NCBI RefSeq assembly: GCF_027943255.1
Contig: NC_072893.1
Location: 6,944,001-7,008,000 of the forward strand
From: Anastrepha obliqua
Lineage: Eukaryota > Arthropoda > Insecta > Diptera > Tephritidae
Direction of reading: 5' to 3'
Length of the DNA stretch: 64,000 nt
Every line of letters starts with the position of its first letter. The first letter of the stretch is position 1. The position numbers and the translations under genes are program-made. The notes beneath the pieces were generated by a model. That model was not told where the DNA came from, did no database searches, and saw nothing but the letters and a program-made list of their open reading frames with translations. Shown here one piece after another: positions 9,898-20,532 of the stretch.

Positions 9898-10093
9898 TAC
9901 TTCCACAATTTTCTTCTTTCCGTATTAGATGATTTTTTATAATATCGATTTGGCCGATTTGGCGTCCACCCCGAAATGTACAAACAAAATGGACTGTCAA
10001 ACTGTCAGTGTCAATTTTTACCACGCCTGTGCTTCCAATTTCATTGTAAAAATTTGACAGTTATTGGCAGTACTGATTTTTGAACAGCTGAGG
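9898..10093. promoter_or_regulatory. Shared dalao/fh divergent promoter region
   Basis: 196 bp between the two start codons must hold both core promoters and 5' UTRs. TATCGATT (9943-9950) is one mismatch from the DRE octamer TATCGATA used by many fly housekeeping genes. No TATA box is evident. Confidence 0.6.
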
Positions 10094-10734
10094 ATGTCGG
10101 GGTTAGCTACTTTTCGTGCACTGAGAAGGATTAGGATAAATCGAAGTACACGAGATTTTCTAAAAAGTGCGAGGGAGGAGCGTGTAATTTTAACAAATGC
10201 AGCATCAAACTCTCTTCTCCTGCATTGTCAGAAACCACCATCTTTTCGGAATTTTGCTACTACAAATAACAACAAAGATGGCATAGATGAATCTAATGTA
10301 GACAGCAATACGTACGAACGAGTTTGCTCCGAGACATTGGACGCCTTATGTGACTACTTTGAGGAGCTCATCGAGAATTCCAAAACGTTGTCATCCAGTG
10401 ATGTAACTTATGGGGTATGTGTTTAATATATCGACACAATAGAAGTCTAATTTACTTTTTTTATATTACCCAACAGGACGGAGTACTCACCGTCAATCTT
10501 GGCAATGAGAACGGTACTTATGTAATAAATCGTCAGACACCTAATAAACAGATTTGGCTCAGTTCACCGACCAGCGGTCCAAAGCGATATGATTTCGTCA
10601 CAACCAATACCAAATTTGGACGTTGGGTATACAAGCATAACGGGGAAACATTGCATGAGCTTCTGCAGAAGGAACTACCAGAAATATTTAGAGGACAACA
10701 GATTGACTTTTCCCAACTACCTTATGGAAGCTAG
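10094..10734 (+). CDS. fh: Frataxin homolog, mitochondrial
   Basis: Two exons, 10094..10414 and 10477..10734, with a 62-bp GT-AG intron, 192 residues. Frataxin acts in the mitochondrial matrix in iron-sulphur cluster assembly with the Nfs1-Isd11-IscU complex. The N-terminus is Arg/Ser-rich and lacks acids at first ([18 protein letters not shown]), as a matrix targeting signal should be. The frataxin domain starts near residue 80: the acidic helix [20 protein letters not shown], then strands [36 protein letters not shown] and the C-terminal helix [14 protein letters not shown] 10094 is used; the longer frame upstream begins only with TTG. AATAAA follows the stop. Confidence 0.95.
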
Positions 10735-10735
10735 A

Positions 10736-10741
10736 AATAAA
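10736..10741 (+). promoter_or_regulatory. Poly(A) signal of fh
   Basis: AATAAA begins two bases after the fh stop codon; a second AATAAA lies at about 10748. Confidence 0.6.
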
Positions 10742-10831
10742 ACACAATAAATGCGCTTAAAGACGTGCATTGTAAATAAATATTTACATAAAAAATACCT
10801 TACAAAGATATGTAATATTAACTAAACCTTC

Positions 10832-11872
10832 CTAAATCCGATTAATAATTTTTTCCAAAAGTTTACTTTGAATTTCGATGACACGCTCTTGCAACAACAG
10901 TGTTTGGCGGAACAAGTTCATTTTTTCTTCATGCCGTAGTTGTTGTGCTTCATTGTAAGCAGCAAGTGTCATATCACTTTTCTCATCGTTACTAACTTCT
11001 GATTGCACCTTCGTTTCCGATAATTCTGACGACTCTGGATAATCAAGTTTAGTAGAACGAAATATTGTAGCATTGTTAGCTTTTAACTGCTTTGAAGCAT
11101 GCGCATTTGATATATCCACTTCATTCAACTCCTGTTTACGCTTAGTGCAACTTTTATTCGGTGCCGGCTCAGTTTTGTATTTCAACTTGCTGTTGTCATC
11201 ATCCATAGCGCGCAGTTCTCGTTCTACTAAGTCCATGAATTCGTGTTCCTTGTGCGCAATCTCATCAATATGCTTTTGTTTATCTGCAACCACATCAATT
11301 TCAGGCTCCCAAGATGAAGAAAATAGTTCATCGTCGCGATAGAGATTTAGAGTGTTTGTTTTTCGTGTGTTAATTACTGGTGTGTTTTCAGCATTCAGAA
11401 AACTTGCAACTATTTTATCATTGTACATTTCGTGAAACTGGTGCAAATATTCAAATTTCTCAGCATCTGCTTTAGATGAGACACCAAAGTACTGGCGACG
11501 TAATTGCGTAAATTTCTGTCGCACCTGATCGGCATCGAAGTCAAAGTAGCTCTCGCGCATATCTCTCGAAATGTCTTCCCATATACTTTTACGCATATTT
11601 CGTATTTCTAGTTGATCATTCATTTGCTGGTCGTACTTGAGGCGGTAAAGTGCGATGAGACACTGCACCGCATTTGGATAAAAAGTATCTTCAAATGTCG
11701 CATCTGCCTCAGCGGAATGATGTGGCGTTGTGGCTTCATTAATCTCTTCCACGTCGGCTTGAATACAGTCATCTAAATATTCTACATTCTCAACTTCCTC
11801 TTCAACAGTTGGTGAAGGAGTTGCAGTACTTTTACGTTTTTCTTTAAACAGTTTCCTGTTGCTGCATTTCAT
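10832..11872 (-). CDS. MADF/SANT-like DNA-binding protein, function unknown
   Basis: Intronless, 346 residues, ATG at 11872, convergent with fh (97 bp between stop codons). It is not a gene I can name. An N-terminal basic/acidic segment (KEKRKS, then EEEVENVEYLDD) precedes a helical domain at about residues 67-130 (NAVQCLIALYRLKYDQQM, KSIWEDISRDM, VRQKFTQLRRQYFGV), which resembles the MADF/Myb-SANT fold of fly transcription regulators. A Lys-rich nuclear-localisation-like patch (CTKRKQEL) and a C-terminal amphipathic helix (LFRQTLLLQERVIEIQSKLL) follow, plausible as an oligomerisation segment. The domain call is inferred by eye. The open frame and convergent placement with fh suggest a real host gene. 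Confidence 0.75.
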   Translation of the reverse strand: MKCSNRKLFKEKRKSTATPSPTVEEEVENVEYLDDCIQADVEEINEATTPHHSAEADATFEDTFYPNAVQCLIALYRLKYDQQMNDQLEIRNMRKSIWEDISRDMRESYFDFDADQVRQKFTQLRRQYFGVSSKADAEKFEYLHQFHEMYNDKIVASFLNAENTPVINTRKTNTLNLYRDDELFSSSWEPEIDVVADKQKHIDEIAHKEHEFMDLVERELRAMDDDNSKLKYKTEPAPNKSCTKRKQELNEVDISNAHASKQLKANNATIFRSTKLDYPESSELSETKVQSEVSNDEKSDMTLAAYNEAQQLRHEEKMNLFRQTLLLQERVIEIQSKLLEKIINRI

Positions 11873-12312
11873 TCTTCTTTTTTGGATGTAATATTAAAAG
11901 TTAAACGCCATAAAGTAAAATTTAATTGGAAACTTTAGAATGCATTATAATAACAATAATAAATAAAGTCGTACTAGTTTTATTTACAACACAGTTAAAA
12001 GTTTTTTCGTGTTCTTAATGCCGGTCATTGGACAGATGATGCCGGTGAAATGCAAAATGTTATCTATAGCACAGTGATGCCATAATGAAATTACTAAAAA
12101 AGGTCTTTCGTACTTTGTTTGCAGGTTGGTAATGTTCATGCCTATGCTCAAAAACTTTCACCATTGAGAAAATAAAATTATGCTTTTAATTTAGTTATAA
12201 ACTTTAATACATATGATCATTTCAGACGGTTCTAATATTTACAATACCTTAATTATACAAAAATGTACGCCTTTTTAATTGTATATACACAATTATTTTA
12301 TGAAACATAAGC
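11873..12312. other. Intergenic
   Basis: AT-rich sequence upstream of the MADF-like gene. No gene or classified repeat is seen. Confidence 0.5.
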
Positions 12313-12469
12313 CAAGGCGAATCTATTAAAGTTGGTGTTGGAAATCAGCTGAGAATGAAACAAGGCGAATTTATTATTTGTTCTCTAGTTTCTCAATAAT
12401 TTGCGTAGACAATCAAGCGTACAGAACATTGTTGCTTGTCTAGTGCCACCACCTTTAATGAATGCGCTT
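12313..12469. mobile_element. Short terminal-inverted-repeat element (MITE-like)
   Basis: CAAGGCGAATCTATTAAAG at 12313 and the reverse complement of 12440-12469 (CAAAGCGCATTCATTAAAGG) form imperfect inverted ends about 157 bp apart. A related end occurs near 7241. Confidence 0.4.
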
Positions 12470-12810
12470 TGACATAAACACAGCCGCAAAATAGGCAATA
12501 CAGCTGTCATATTAAAATATTTCCATGTGTTTTTGACTGTAGATGCAGAGAACGTTAGTGGTATAACATTATTATGATGGCAAGTGACACAAAGGAAACC
12601 TAAGAATGAATAAACGAGTACATAAATTCGCTCTGACGTCAGTGTTGCGAATAAATATACAAAAGAAGGAGATGTAAGCAAAAGCAATGATAACACAAGA
12701 AATTATACACACACACTATAGTGCTACGGCGTCTTCGGCAAAGAAATTGCATTTGAAAGTATTATCATTAATGCGCTCTCACAATTTAACATGTGGCACT
12801 TCATTTTTAA

Positions 12811-13536
12811 GGGGTTAGGGGTAGTCAGAATTTTCAAAAAATCGATTTATTTTTTTTTTGCATTTTCTTAAAGTATAATGTTTTAAAAATATTGTGTAAA
12901 AATTTGAAGTGAATCCGACAAATACTTTTCAAGTTATTCAACAATTAACAAAGGGCGCTCGGCCGCTCCGGAGCCGATAGCAAAACTTTAAATGCGTTTT
13001 TCTCAAAACTATGTTTTTCAAACTGGTGAACACTGTAACTTAAAAACCGCTACGTAGATTTCAATAAAATTTATACAGCTTTTGAAAAACATAAAAAACT
13101 TGTGCCTGATCGAAGGATTTTTTTTTTTTCAAAAATTTCGATTTTTTTTTAACAATTAACTGTTGGTTTTTTCCCGAAAATCTGGAAAAAAATTTTCTGA
13201 GGCCGCCATTTTGTTCATTTTGAAAAAAAAAAAAAGCTTCGATCAGGCACAAGATTATCTATTAATAAAACTAATTTTTCTTGTCCGATTGGTCTTAGAT
13301 GAATCTGCAAGGACTTGTGATGTTCACCGCAAGGGACTTCTGGAGAAACGGGCTTCACACAAACAGCGATAACTTTTGCAATTATTAATTTTTATTTTTT
13401 TTTATTTTGGTGAAGTCAAGTTAAAACATGATGTTTTTATGCTATGTTTTTATTTTTGTTAAATAAATTAATTAAGTAGCAAAAAAAAATTCGTGAAAAT
13501 CATCATTTTTTCGAGCCTCTGACTACCCCTAACCCC
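12811..13536. mobile_element. TTAA-flanked MITE, 726 bp
   Basis: Perfect 19-bp terminal inverted repeats (GGGGTTAGGGGTAGTCAGA) are directly flanked by TTAA (12807-12810 and 13537-13540). Inside are a second inverted repeat around CTTGTGCCTGATCGAAG (about 13098 and 13236-13254) and a motif shared with the element at 42758. TTAA target sites fit the piggyBac or Kolobok superfamilies; ends starting with purines favour Kolobok-like, by inference. No coding sequence. Confidence 0.8.
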
Positions 13537-13555
13537 TTAACACACTTTTATTAGG

Positions 13556-13745
13556 TCGGGTTGTATGTATGTATGTATGTATGTACGTATGTAACGGAAT
13601 CTTTGAGCTTAATTTTCACTGGCTTCTAAAAATCTGATCGACTTGAAATTTTGCACACCTATCAAGGACCGATGACAATGCAATAATTTGATAAAAGTTT
13701 TCCATTATCCTTATTAGGATTGCCAGGATTAATATTTTCTTTTTT
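13556..13745. repeat. TATG microsatellite with repeat-like flank
   Basis: (TATG)n at about 13562-13595, followed by sequence (TGATCGACTTGAAATTTTGC) of the kind seen near Helitron-type 5' ends. Not classified further. Confidence 0.35.
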
Positions 13746-13748
13746 TAC

Positions 13749-14167
13749 CTGTGGGCAAAAAGTAAGGTGAATTTGGTTGTAAAATGAAAAATCTTTATTT
13801 ATTCTTGTAAATCAGTTTCATCCCCTTCAAAACAATCTCCTCTCGATGAAATACACTTATGCCAACGATTTTTCCAATCCCCGAAACATGCCAAATAGTC
13901 CATTTCCGGTATAGCCATCAGCACCTTCTTCGATTCAGCTTTTATCTCCTCAATCGAGTCGAAACGCGTTCCCCGGAGTGGTCTCTTGAGTTTTGGGAAT
14001 AGCCAGAAGTCACACGGAGCCAAATCAGGCGAATATGGTGGTTGCGGAACGATATGCGTGGAATTTTTGGCGAAATGGTCACGAAGAACGAGAACAAAAA
14101 CCAAGAGTTGTTGGCCTATAATTCTGGTTTTTTTAGATGAATTGCTTCACGTAAACGACGCATAACG
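13749..14167 (-). pseudogene. Truncated DD34D mariner, second catalytic Asp deleted
   Basis: Close copy of part of 55381-56690, starting with the same end (GGGCAAAAAGTAAGGTGAAT). The minus strand encodes HIVPQPPYSPDLAPCDFWLF and the C-terminus. An internal deletion relative to the other copy removes the HHDNAPSHT segment with the second catalytic Asp. The 5' half is lost at 14167, next to an inverted-repeat element. Confidence 0.8.
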
Positions 14168-14200
14168 TTTTTTTGTTAATCGAACTAAAAGTAGAAAATA

Positions 14201-14463
14201 AAAAATAGTTTAAAAAAACTAAAAAACACGCTTTTATTGCCAATCGAACTAAAAAGTATAAAATAAATTTTAATGACAAAGAGACCTATAATGAAGTAAT
14301 AGCATATCGAACGATCAGTCATAGTCAACTACCTCAGAACAGAATTATAACAAAAATTAAGATACAAATAGAATAATTCAAATTAGAGTTAAAAGCGTGG
14401 GATGCATTTTTAGTTCGATTGGCAATAAAAGCGTGTTTTTTAGTTTTTTTAAACTATTTTTTA
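14201..14463. mobile_element. Long-inverted-repeat MITE
   Basis: Arms of about 50 bp at 14201-14255 and 14409-14463 are almost perfect inverted repeats (AAACACGCTTTTATTGCCAA in one, its complement in the other) around a 150-bp centre with no coding sequence. It abuts the broken end of the mariner fragment. Confidence 0.7.
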
Positions 14464-14667
14464 TTATTAGTTTGTTTGGGAAATACAATACTTAGTATAA
14501 TGCAACATGCTTTGAAAACAAAAGGATGTAAAGGGGAGATACTGAAAACCGCACCCTCCGGAGGCTCATAGTTTTTAAGCAATTTATTGTTTATAGTTGT
14601 ATAATTTAGCAAAAAATTGGTGTTGTCAGACAACTCAATTAAGAAAGAAGTTCGTACGAAGAAACGT

Positions 14668-17054
14668 TCACTGAAAGGATGTAAATCTGTATTTTTTTAG
14701 CTTTAGTTTTGAATTGAAAAATATTTTCCATCGTCTGCGATATTCGCCGTTGCCAACGTGCAAAGGTCCAAAAATCTTACGCAGAATCTTTCTCTCGAAC
14801 ACTCCAAGCGTCGCTTCATCGGATGTTGTCATCGTCCAAGCTTCTGCGCCATACGTTAGGACGGGCATGATGAGAGTCTTGTAGAGTGTTAGTTTTGTTC
14901 GTCGAGAGAGGACTTTACTACTCAATTGCCTACTTAGTCCAAAGTAGCACTTGTTGGCAAGATTTCAAGGCTGACATTGTTATCGGTGTTAATGCTGGTT
15001 CCTAAATAGACGAAGTCTTTTACAACCTCGAAATTATATATTAACTGTCTACAGTGACGAGGGTGCCGATACGCGAGGGCGCCGACTGTTTGTTTGAAGA
15101 CAGGAGGTACTTCGTTTTGTCCTCGTTCACCACTAGACCCATTCGCTTTGCCTCTTTATCCAGTTTGGAGAAAGCAGAACTAACAGCGCGGTTGTTAAGG
15201 CCGATGATGTCAATATCATCGGCATACGCCAGCAATTGTACCCTCTTATAAAAAATTGTGCCTGAGCGATTAAGTTCTGCGGCTCGTACGATGCTCTCCA
15301 ACATCAGGTTAAAGAAGTCACACGACAGCGAGTCACCCTGTCTGAAACCTCGTTTGGTATCAAACGGCTCGGAGAGGTTCTTCCCAATTCTGACAGCGCT
15401 GCTGGTGTTGAGCAACGACATCTTACATAGCCGTATTAGTTTTGCGGGGATACCAAATTCAGACATCGCGGCATACAGGTAACTCCTTTCCGTACTGTCG
15501 AATGCAGCTTTGAAGTCGACGAAACGATGGTGTGTGTCGATTCTCCTTTCATGGGTCTTTTCCAAGATTTGGCGTATTGAGAATATTTGGTCGATGGTAG
15601 ACTCTCTAGGTCTGAAGCCACACTGGTAAGGTCCAATCAGTTGGTTGACGGTGGGCTTCAGCCTTTCACACAATACGCTCGCTAGAACCTTATAGGCGAT
15701 ATTTAGAAGACTAATCCCGCGGTAATTGGCACAGATTGCAGGATCGCCCTTCTTATGGATTGGACAGAGCACACTTAAATTCCAATCGGCAGGCATGCTT
15801 TCATCCGACCATATTTTGCATAGGAGCTGATGCATGCACCTTACTAGCTCCTCGCCGCCATGTTTGAATAGCTCACCCGGCAGCCCGTGGGCGCCCGCGG
15901 CTTTGTTGTTCTTTAGCCGCGTTATCGCTATTCTCACCACGTCATGATCGGGTAGCGGAACGACAATTCCGTCGTCAACGATTGGGGTATCGGGATCTTC
16001 ACTTTCTCGGTGACATGCGCAGCTGTCACTGTTTAATAGGTTCGAGAAGTGTTCCCTCCATAATTTAAGATTGCTCTGTACGTCAATCACCAGATCGCCG
16101 TCTTTGTTCTTACAGGAAAACGACCCGGTCTTAAAACTTTCTGTAAGCCGCCGAACTTTCTGGTAGAATTTTCGGTCGTTGTTCCTGTTGGCCAGCATCT
16201 CAAGCTCTTCGCACTCACGTATTTCGGCCTCTCGTTTCTTCTTTCGGATAATACGTCTCTCTTCCTTTTTCAGCTCTCTGTAGCGATCCCACATGGTTCG
16301 CGTTGCGCCCGATCGCAGCGTGGCTCTATAAGTGGCATCTTTTCTTTCTGCGGCAGCATGACATTCCTCGTCGTACCAATTGTTTTTTTCGGGCTCGCCG
16401 GAATCCGATTTCTTCCTCGGCGGCGGTACGTAGAGAACGAGAAATGTTGCTCCATTGTTCGTGGATGTCGGTTTGTTGGGCAGTACTCTCTGAGAGCAGG
16501 AGTGAGAGTCGAGTGGCGTATCTTCTGGCTGTCTGTTGTGATTGCAGCTTTTCGATGTCGAACATTCTTTGCGTAGGTAGATGTACGTTTTTTGCTGCAC
16601 AGAGGCGTGTGCGCAGTTTGGCTGCAACAAGGTAGTGATCCGAGTCAATGTTGGGTCCTTGGATCGTACGTACATCTAATACACTAGAAGCGTGTCTTCC
16701 ATCTATCACAACATGATCGATCTGGTTTCGTGTTTTTCGATCAGGAGACAGCCAGGTGGCTTGGTGAATCTTCTTATGCTGGAATCTGGTGCTGCAGACT
16801 ACCATGTTTCGGGCCCCAGCGAAGTCGATCAGCCTCTGTCCGTTACCGGATGTTTCGTTGTGCAGGCTGAGTTTTCCGACTGTGGGTCCAAAAATTCCCT
16901 CCTTGCCCACCCTGGCGTTGAAGACGCCAAGCACGATTTTTATGTCGTGGCGGGGGCAGCGCTCATAGGAACGTTCCAGGCGCTCATAGAAAGAATCTTT
17001 GGTCGCATCGTCCTTCTCATCACAACAAATAAAAAAAAAGGAATTAAACCCCAA
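14668..17054 (-). pseudogene. RTE-type LINE ORF2, frameshifted
   Basis: Minus-strand pieces in order: endonuclease (17054-16385; FNARVGKEG, RKTRNQIDHVVIDGRH, IDSDHYLVAAKLR), reverse transcriptase (about 16430-15041; AAGAHGLPGELFKHGG, ANYRGISLLNIAYKVL, GFRPRESTIDQIF, RGFRQGDSLSCDFFN, LLAYADDIDIIG), and the C-terminal region (15040-14700; DFVYLGTS, CYFGLSRQL, TLIMPVLTYGAEAWTM). The first two are separated by a frameshift at a run of seven A (16383-16389 as T), the last by a stop and a small deletion. The usual GDFNA of the endonuclease reads GVFNA, losing an acidic residue. The 5' end and 3' tail are missing. Confidence 0.85.
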
Positions 17055-17929
17055 AAAGGAGGGTTTATAAGTGTATTGTATGGCTTCGATAAGCCTTACA
17101 AAGGGATCCTCGTGGTTTTTATTTGCATAGCACCACTATCTGCGTGGGTGGCCTTCAGCCGCGCTTCAAAAGACGTCCCACTCCGGCTAAGCCATCTACA
17201 GTATTTTTGCATAGAACTCCTTCCCACGGTAAAACCATTAAACCAAAAATGAAAACGTCATATACGTGTGTGCAGTAAGACGGAACAAAAAGCCACATCC
17301 TAATCAACACTGAGGTACAATATTTCATTTTTGTATATATTTTTATTTTCATTTGTAAGCATCCGGCAACACAATACTGTTGTCAATTCCAGTAAATTGT
17401 TATTCTCGTTTAAAAATGGAAAGTGATGATTTTGCTAAATGCATTTATATTTAATTATCATAGAAATGTTTCGAATACAAATATAAAAACAAGTGAACAC
17501 ACGCGTGTCGCTATATATTTTATAAATTTAAATGAAGAGCAAAATGTATGATAATGTACCAAACAATAGTGAAGTTTTCGAATGGCAAATAATTGCAAAA
17601 CTATTATTTCCGGAATATTGGGAGTTATAAAGCAAGTTTTTATTTAATAAATACTACTTTGGAGTTCAATATTGTTCATTTATTGGTTTTAGCGTAAAAT
17701 TAAGTTTAAATGAACGGAAGTTATTGGTCTATATTTCCATATTTTGAAACAATTGGTTTGGCGCGAAAAAACTTCTGTAATATTGCGACAGCTAATCAGC
17801 TGAGTCCCTGCAACAGCCCATCAACAAAGTAACAGGGTCGCAATTTTGCTATAATTATTGAGTGCGGCGTACTTAAAGTACGTTCACATATGTAGTAATT
17901 AGCAATAAATCCACAAAATTAATCTACCC
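17055..17929. other. Intergenic, AT-rich
   Basis: No gene. At about 17782-17853 ATTGCGAC/GTCGCAAT and CCCTG/CAGGG can form a branched hairpin; its meaning is unknown. Confidence 0.4.
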
Positions 17930-18547
17930 GTTCACATATGGCATATAATCTCCAAAATTGACAATCAGCTGTCAATACTGTTGTGAAAGGGTTTTCTTCA
18001 TAGAAGTTATTTCGGTGTTTTGGTTTGTTTAATTATTTTTAACAATATGCAGCAAAGACAAGGAGAAGGAATAGTTAATTTATTTGCGCAATTGCTGCCA
18101 ATAAAAAACAATTGGAGGAAATCCGTAAACGAACTTTAGTGAGGTTACAAAAAATTATGGCAACAATACTTATGGGGAATTCTATATTTCATTTTATAAT
18201 AAGTGATAAGAGGACAAAACGTTTATAGACACACGCTTTTTTCTGTAAAATGAGTTCATAATTAATAACATTTAACACAAATTTTTTTAGATTTATACTT
18301 ACAGACCTGTTTTTTTTTTTTTTGCTGGCGTCCATTTCATTTAGTTTTTATTTTGACGTTTACCTTTACATTCTTGAAAATAATTATCTATAACAAAGAA
18401 AACACAGTGTTGTATTAAAAAAGTGCGGTAATAATCTAGGATTATTTTATAATCTCAAATTTCGGGAGAGAAATTTTGTATGGGTAATCTCGCTTTTTAA
18501 TTACGGATTGGGAGTTAAGCACGAGAAAGTAGATAATCTACGTGAAC
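17930..18547 (+). repeat. Diverged terminal-repeat unit X1
   Basis: Starts CCGTTCACATATGG and ends AGATAATCTACGTGAACG, imperfect inverted ends. The left 200 bp aligns with 18548-18710: AATCAGCTGT, an ATG, and a short frame ending with similar residues (IVNLFAQLL here, VVNFIAQVI there). Confidence 0.45.
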
Positions 18548-18760
18548 GTATTATTAGCTGTAAAATTGATAATCAGCTGTGAAGTGTTGTAAACGGCTTT
18601 TCATAATATATTTTGTTTAATTATTATTAAGGATATGGAAAGAGAAGCAGTAGTTAATTTCATTGCGCAAGTAATTGGTAGTTGGAGGGAATCCACAACG
18701 ACATCTACTATGGTTCGCAAACATTTATGGTAATACGCAAACGAAATTCGATATTACATT
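18548..18760 (+). repeat. Diverged terminal-repeat unit X2 (partial)
   Basis: Left part of a second copy of unit X1, in tandem with it. It is followed by the Helitron-like element. A right-part homologue of X1 (18290-18545) appears at about 19705-19880, so X2 may be interrupted by the elements at 18766-19634. Confidence 0.45.
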
Positions 18761-18765
18761 TTATA

Positions 18766-19275
18766 ATCTATACTATAAAGGCGAATGTCTGTACGTTGTG
18801 CGCGCATCGCTACGAAACGACAACACCAAATGACGTAAAAATTTGTATACGTTCATATTTTGACCCAATGAAGGTTTCAGGCAAGTTTTTATGATGGAAC
18901 TCCCTTCCCAGAGCCCCCAGGCCGCGCCATCACTCTCATTCGCCCCTAATAATCGAATATTTGCTTAAATTGAATCTAAAAAATCTTAGTTTTTCCCACT
19001 ATTTATAGCACACTCTAGACTTCATAATCCGCATAAGCGGTTCAACTATGACCCAAATGCAAAGTTCAAAAACGGTTTGAGATAGAAAATTAATAAAAAT
19101 AATTTTGCTTGATATTTTTCTGATTGGTTTTTTTGATTTTATTCCACGAGGCATAGCAACAGATGCCGATAAAAAATTATTTTCTATGAAATTATTGTTT
19201 GTAATTCTTTTATATACATATCCTAAATCCCTCAAAGCTACTCCTATGCGAGCGGGGCCGCGGGTTAAAGCTAGT
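18766..19275 (+). mobile_element. Helitron-like non-autonomous element
   Basis: The left end TACTATAAAGGCGAATGTCT and the right end GCGAGCGGGGCCGCGGGTTA followed by AAGCTAGTA resemble the ends of widespread insect Helitron/Helentron elements. There are no inverted repeats and no coding sequence. Assignment is from end motifs only. Confidence 0.55.
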
Positions 19276-19355
19276 AAGTAATAAGAGACAAAAACGTTTA
19301 TGTACACAAGTAAACACTTGAGAGTTTATCAGTTTTTTTTTTTATAAAAATAAAT

Positions 19356-19634
19356 AAAATAATAAATACATGGCGCGCACACTTCTGCAAGGTGTTTGGC
19401 CGGGCACCTCTCCAACTTGTGGCGTGCGTCACAAACGGAGGGGCTTACTGTTTTAAGCCGAGTCCGAACGGCATATGCTTTTTTATGAGGAGCTTTTTCA
19501 TGGTAGAAATACACTCGGAGGTTTGACATTGCCTGACGAGGGCGGTCACTATTAGAAAACTCGGTTTCTATTATTTTTGCCCGAAAGGTAGTCACGCACC
19601 AACCCATACGGCTACGACGGCAGTCCATCCGCCT
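19356..19634 (-). mobile_element. tRNA-derived SINE
   Basis: The minus-strand SINE body is shared with 32094-32404 and 34976-35281: GGTGTTTGGCCGGGC, CATTGCCTGACGAGGGC, and the tRNA-like head at the right end (GTAGTCACGCACCAACCCAT). The A-rich tail is at the left, near 19340-19370. The B box region is degraded. Confidence 0.8.
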
Positions 19635-19639
19635 TTTTT

Positions 19640-20470
19640 TTAATAATGAATATAATAATTAACGCGCATCCACGGCAAGTGCCTGGAGCTAGACTTTCCT
19701 TCTAGCTCTTTTCTTTACCGGTGCCCATTTTATGTAGTTTTTACTTTGATCGATACCACAGAGAACAGGGTTTTACGGAAAAAAGTATGGTTATAATATA
19801 AAATTATTTTACAATCTCCGATTTCGGAAGAGAAGTTATGTACGAGTAATCTCATTATTTAATTACGAATTATAAAAAGTAAATAATCTAGTTATATGAC
19901 AACTTATATTAATATATTAAACGAAGGAACATCTTGCCTTGATGGCTCAAATAGATTAATAAATTTTAATAATTCATATCCTGTACATATTCGACAACGT
20001 AACGCGAAAATTTTGTGCAAATATCATATATGTGCAAAGCCTGTTCTTTGCTTCGTTAACTGCGATTAAGAGAGTCAAGTTGCACATATTGTGGTACCGC
20101 TAATCGACTCTCAATGACTTTAACAGAACAAATTGCTGAGATGGCGTAATTCTAGAGTTTTGTTTACATCGAATTTTACCTTTTTCTTTTATAAAAGATA
20201 ACTATTTTGAAACCCCCTGCTTTGGAGAAGTCATAAATAACGTAAAGTTACGCTTCGGTTTGAACACAAGATTGCACAGATTGACGCGAAAATCTAGGAG
20301 TTTTACTGTAAACGTCACTTCACAAATGCCATCAGAACAAACTGCATGAAAGCAGAAATGTGCAGAGAATTTTATTAAATAGTTTGTTAAAATAATTTTA
20401 TTAAATACCATTATTTTCACTTTAGTAAGTGTTTTAACGATTGTTAAGTTTATAACAAAAAAAAAAAAAA
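19640..20470. other. Intergenic with X-repeat remnant
   Basis: About 19705-19880 is a diverged copy of the right half of unit X1. GAGAGTC/GACTCTC near 20070-20118 could form a hairpin. No gene is seen. Confidence 0.4.
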
Positions 20471-20532
20471 GAGGTTGTCTGTAAAGTCGGTTTACTGACG
20501 ATAGTTTAACGTGACAGCGTCATAAGAAAATA

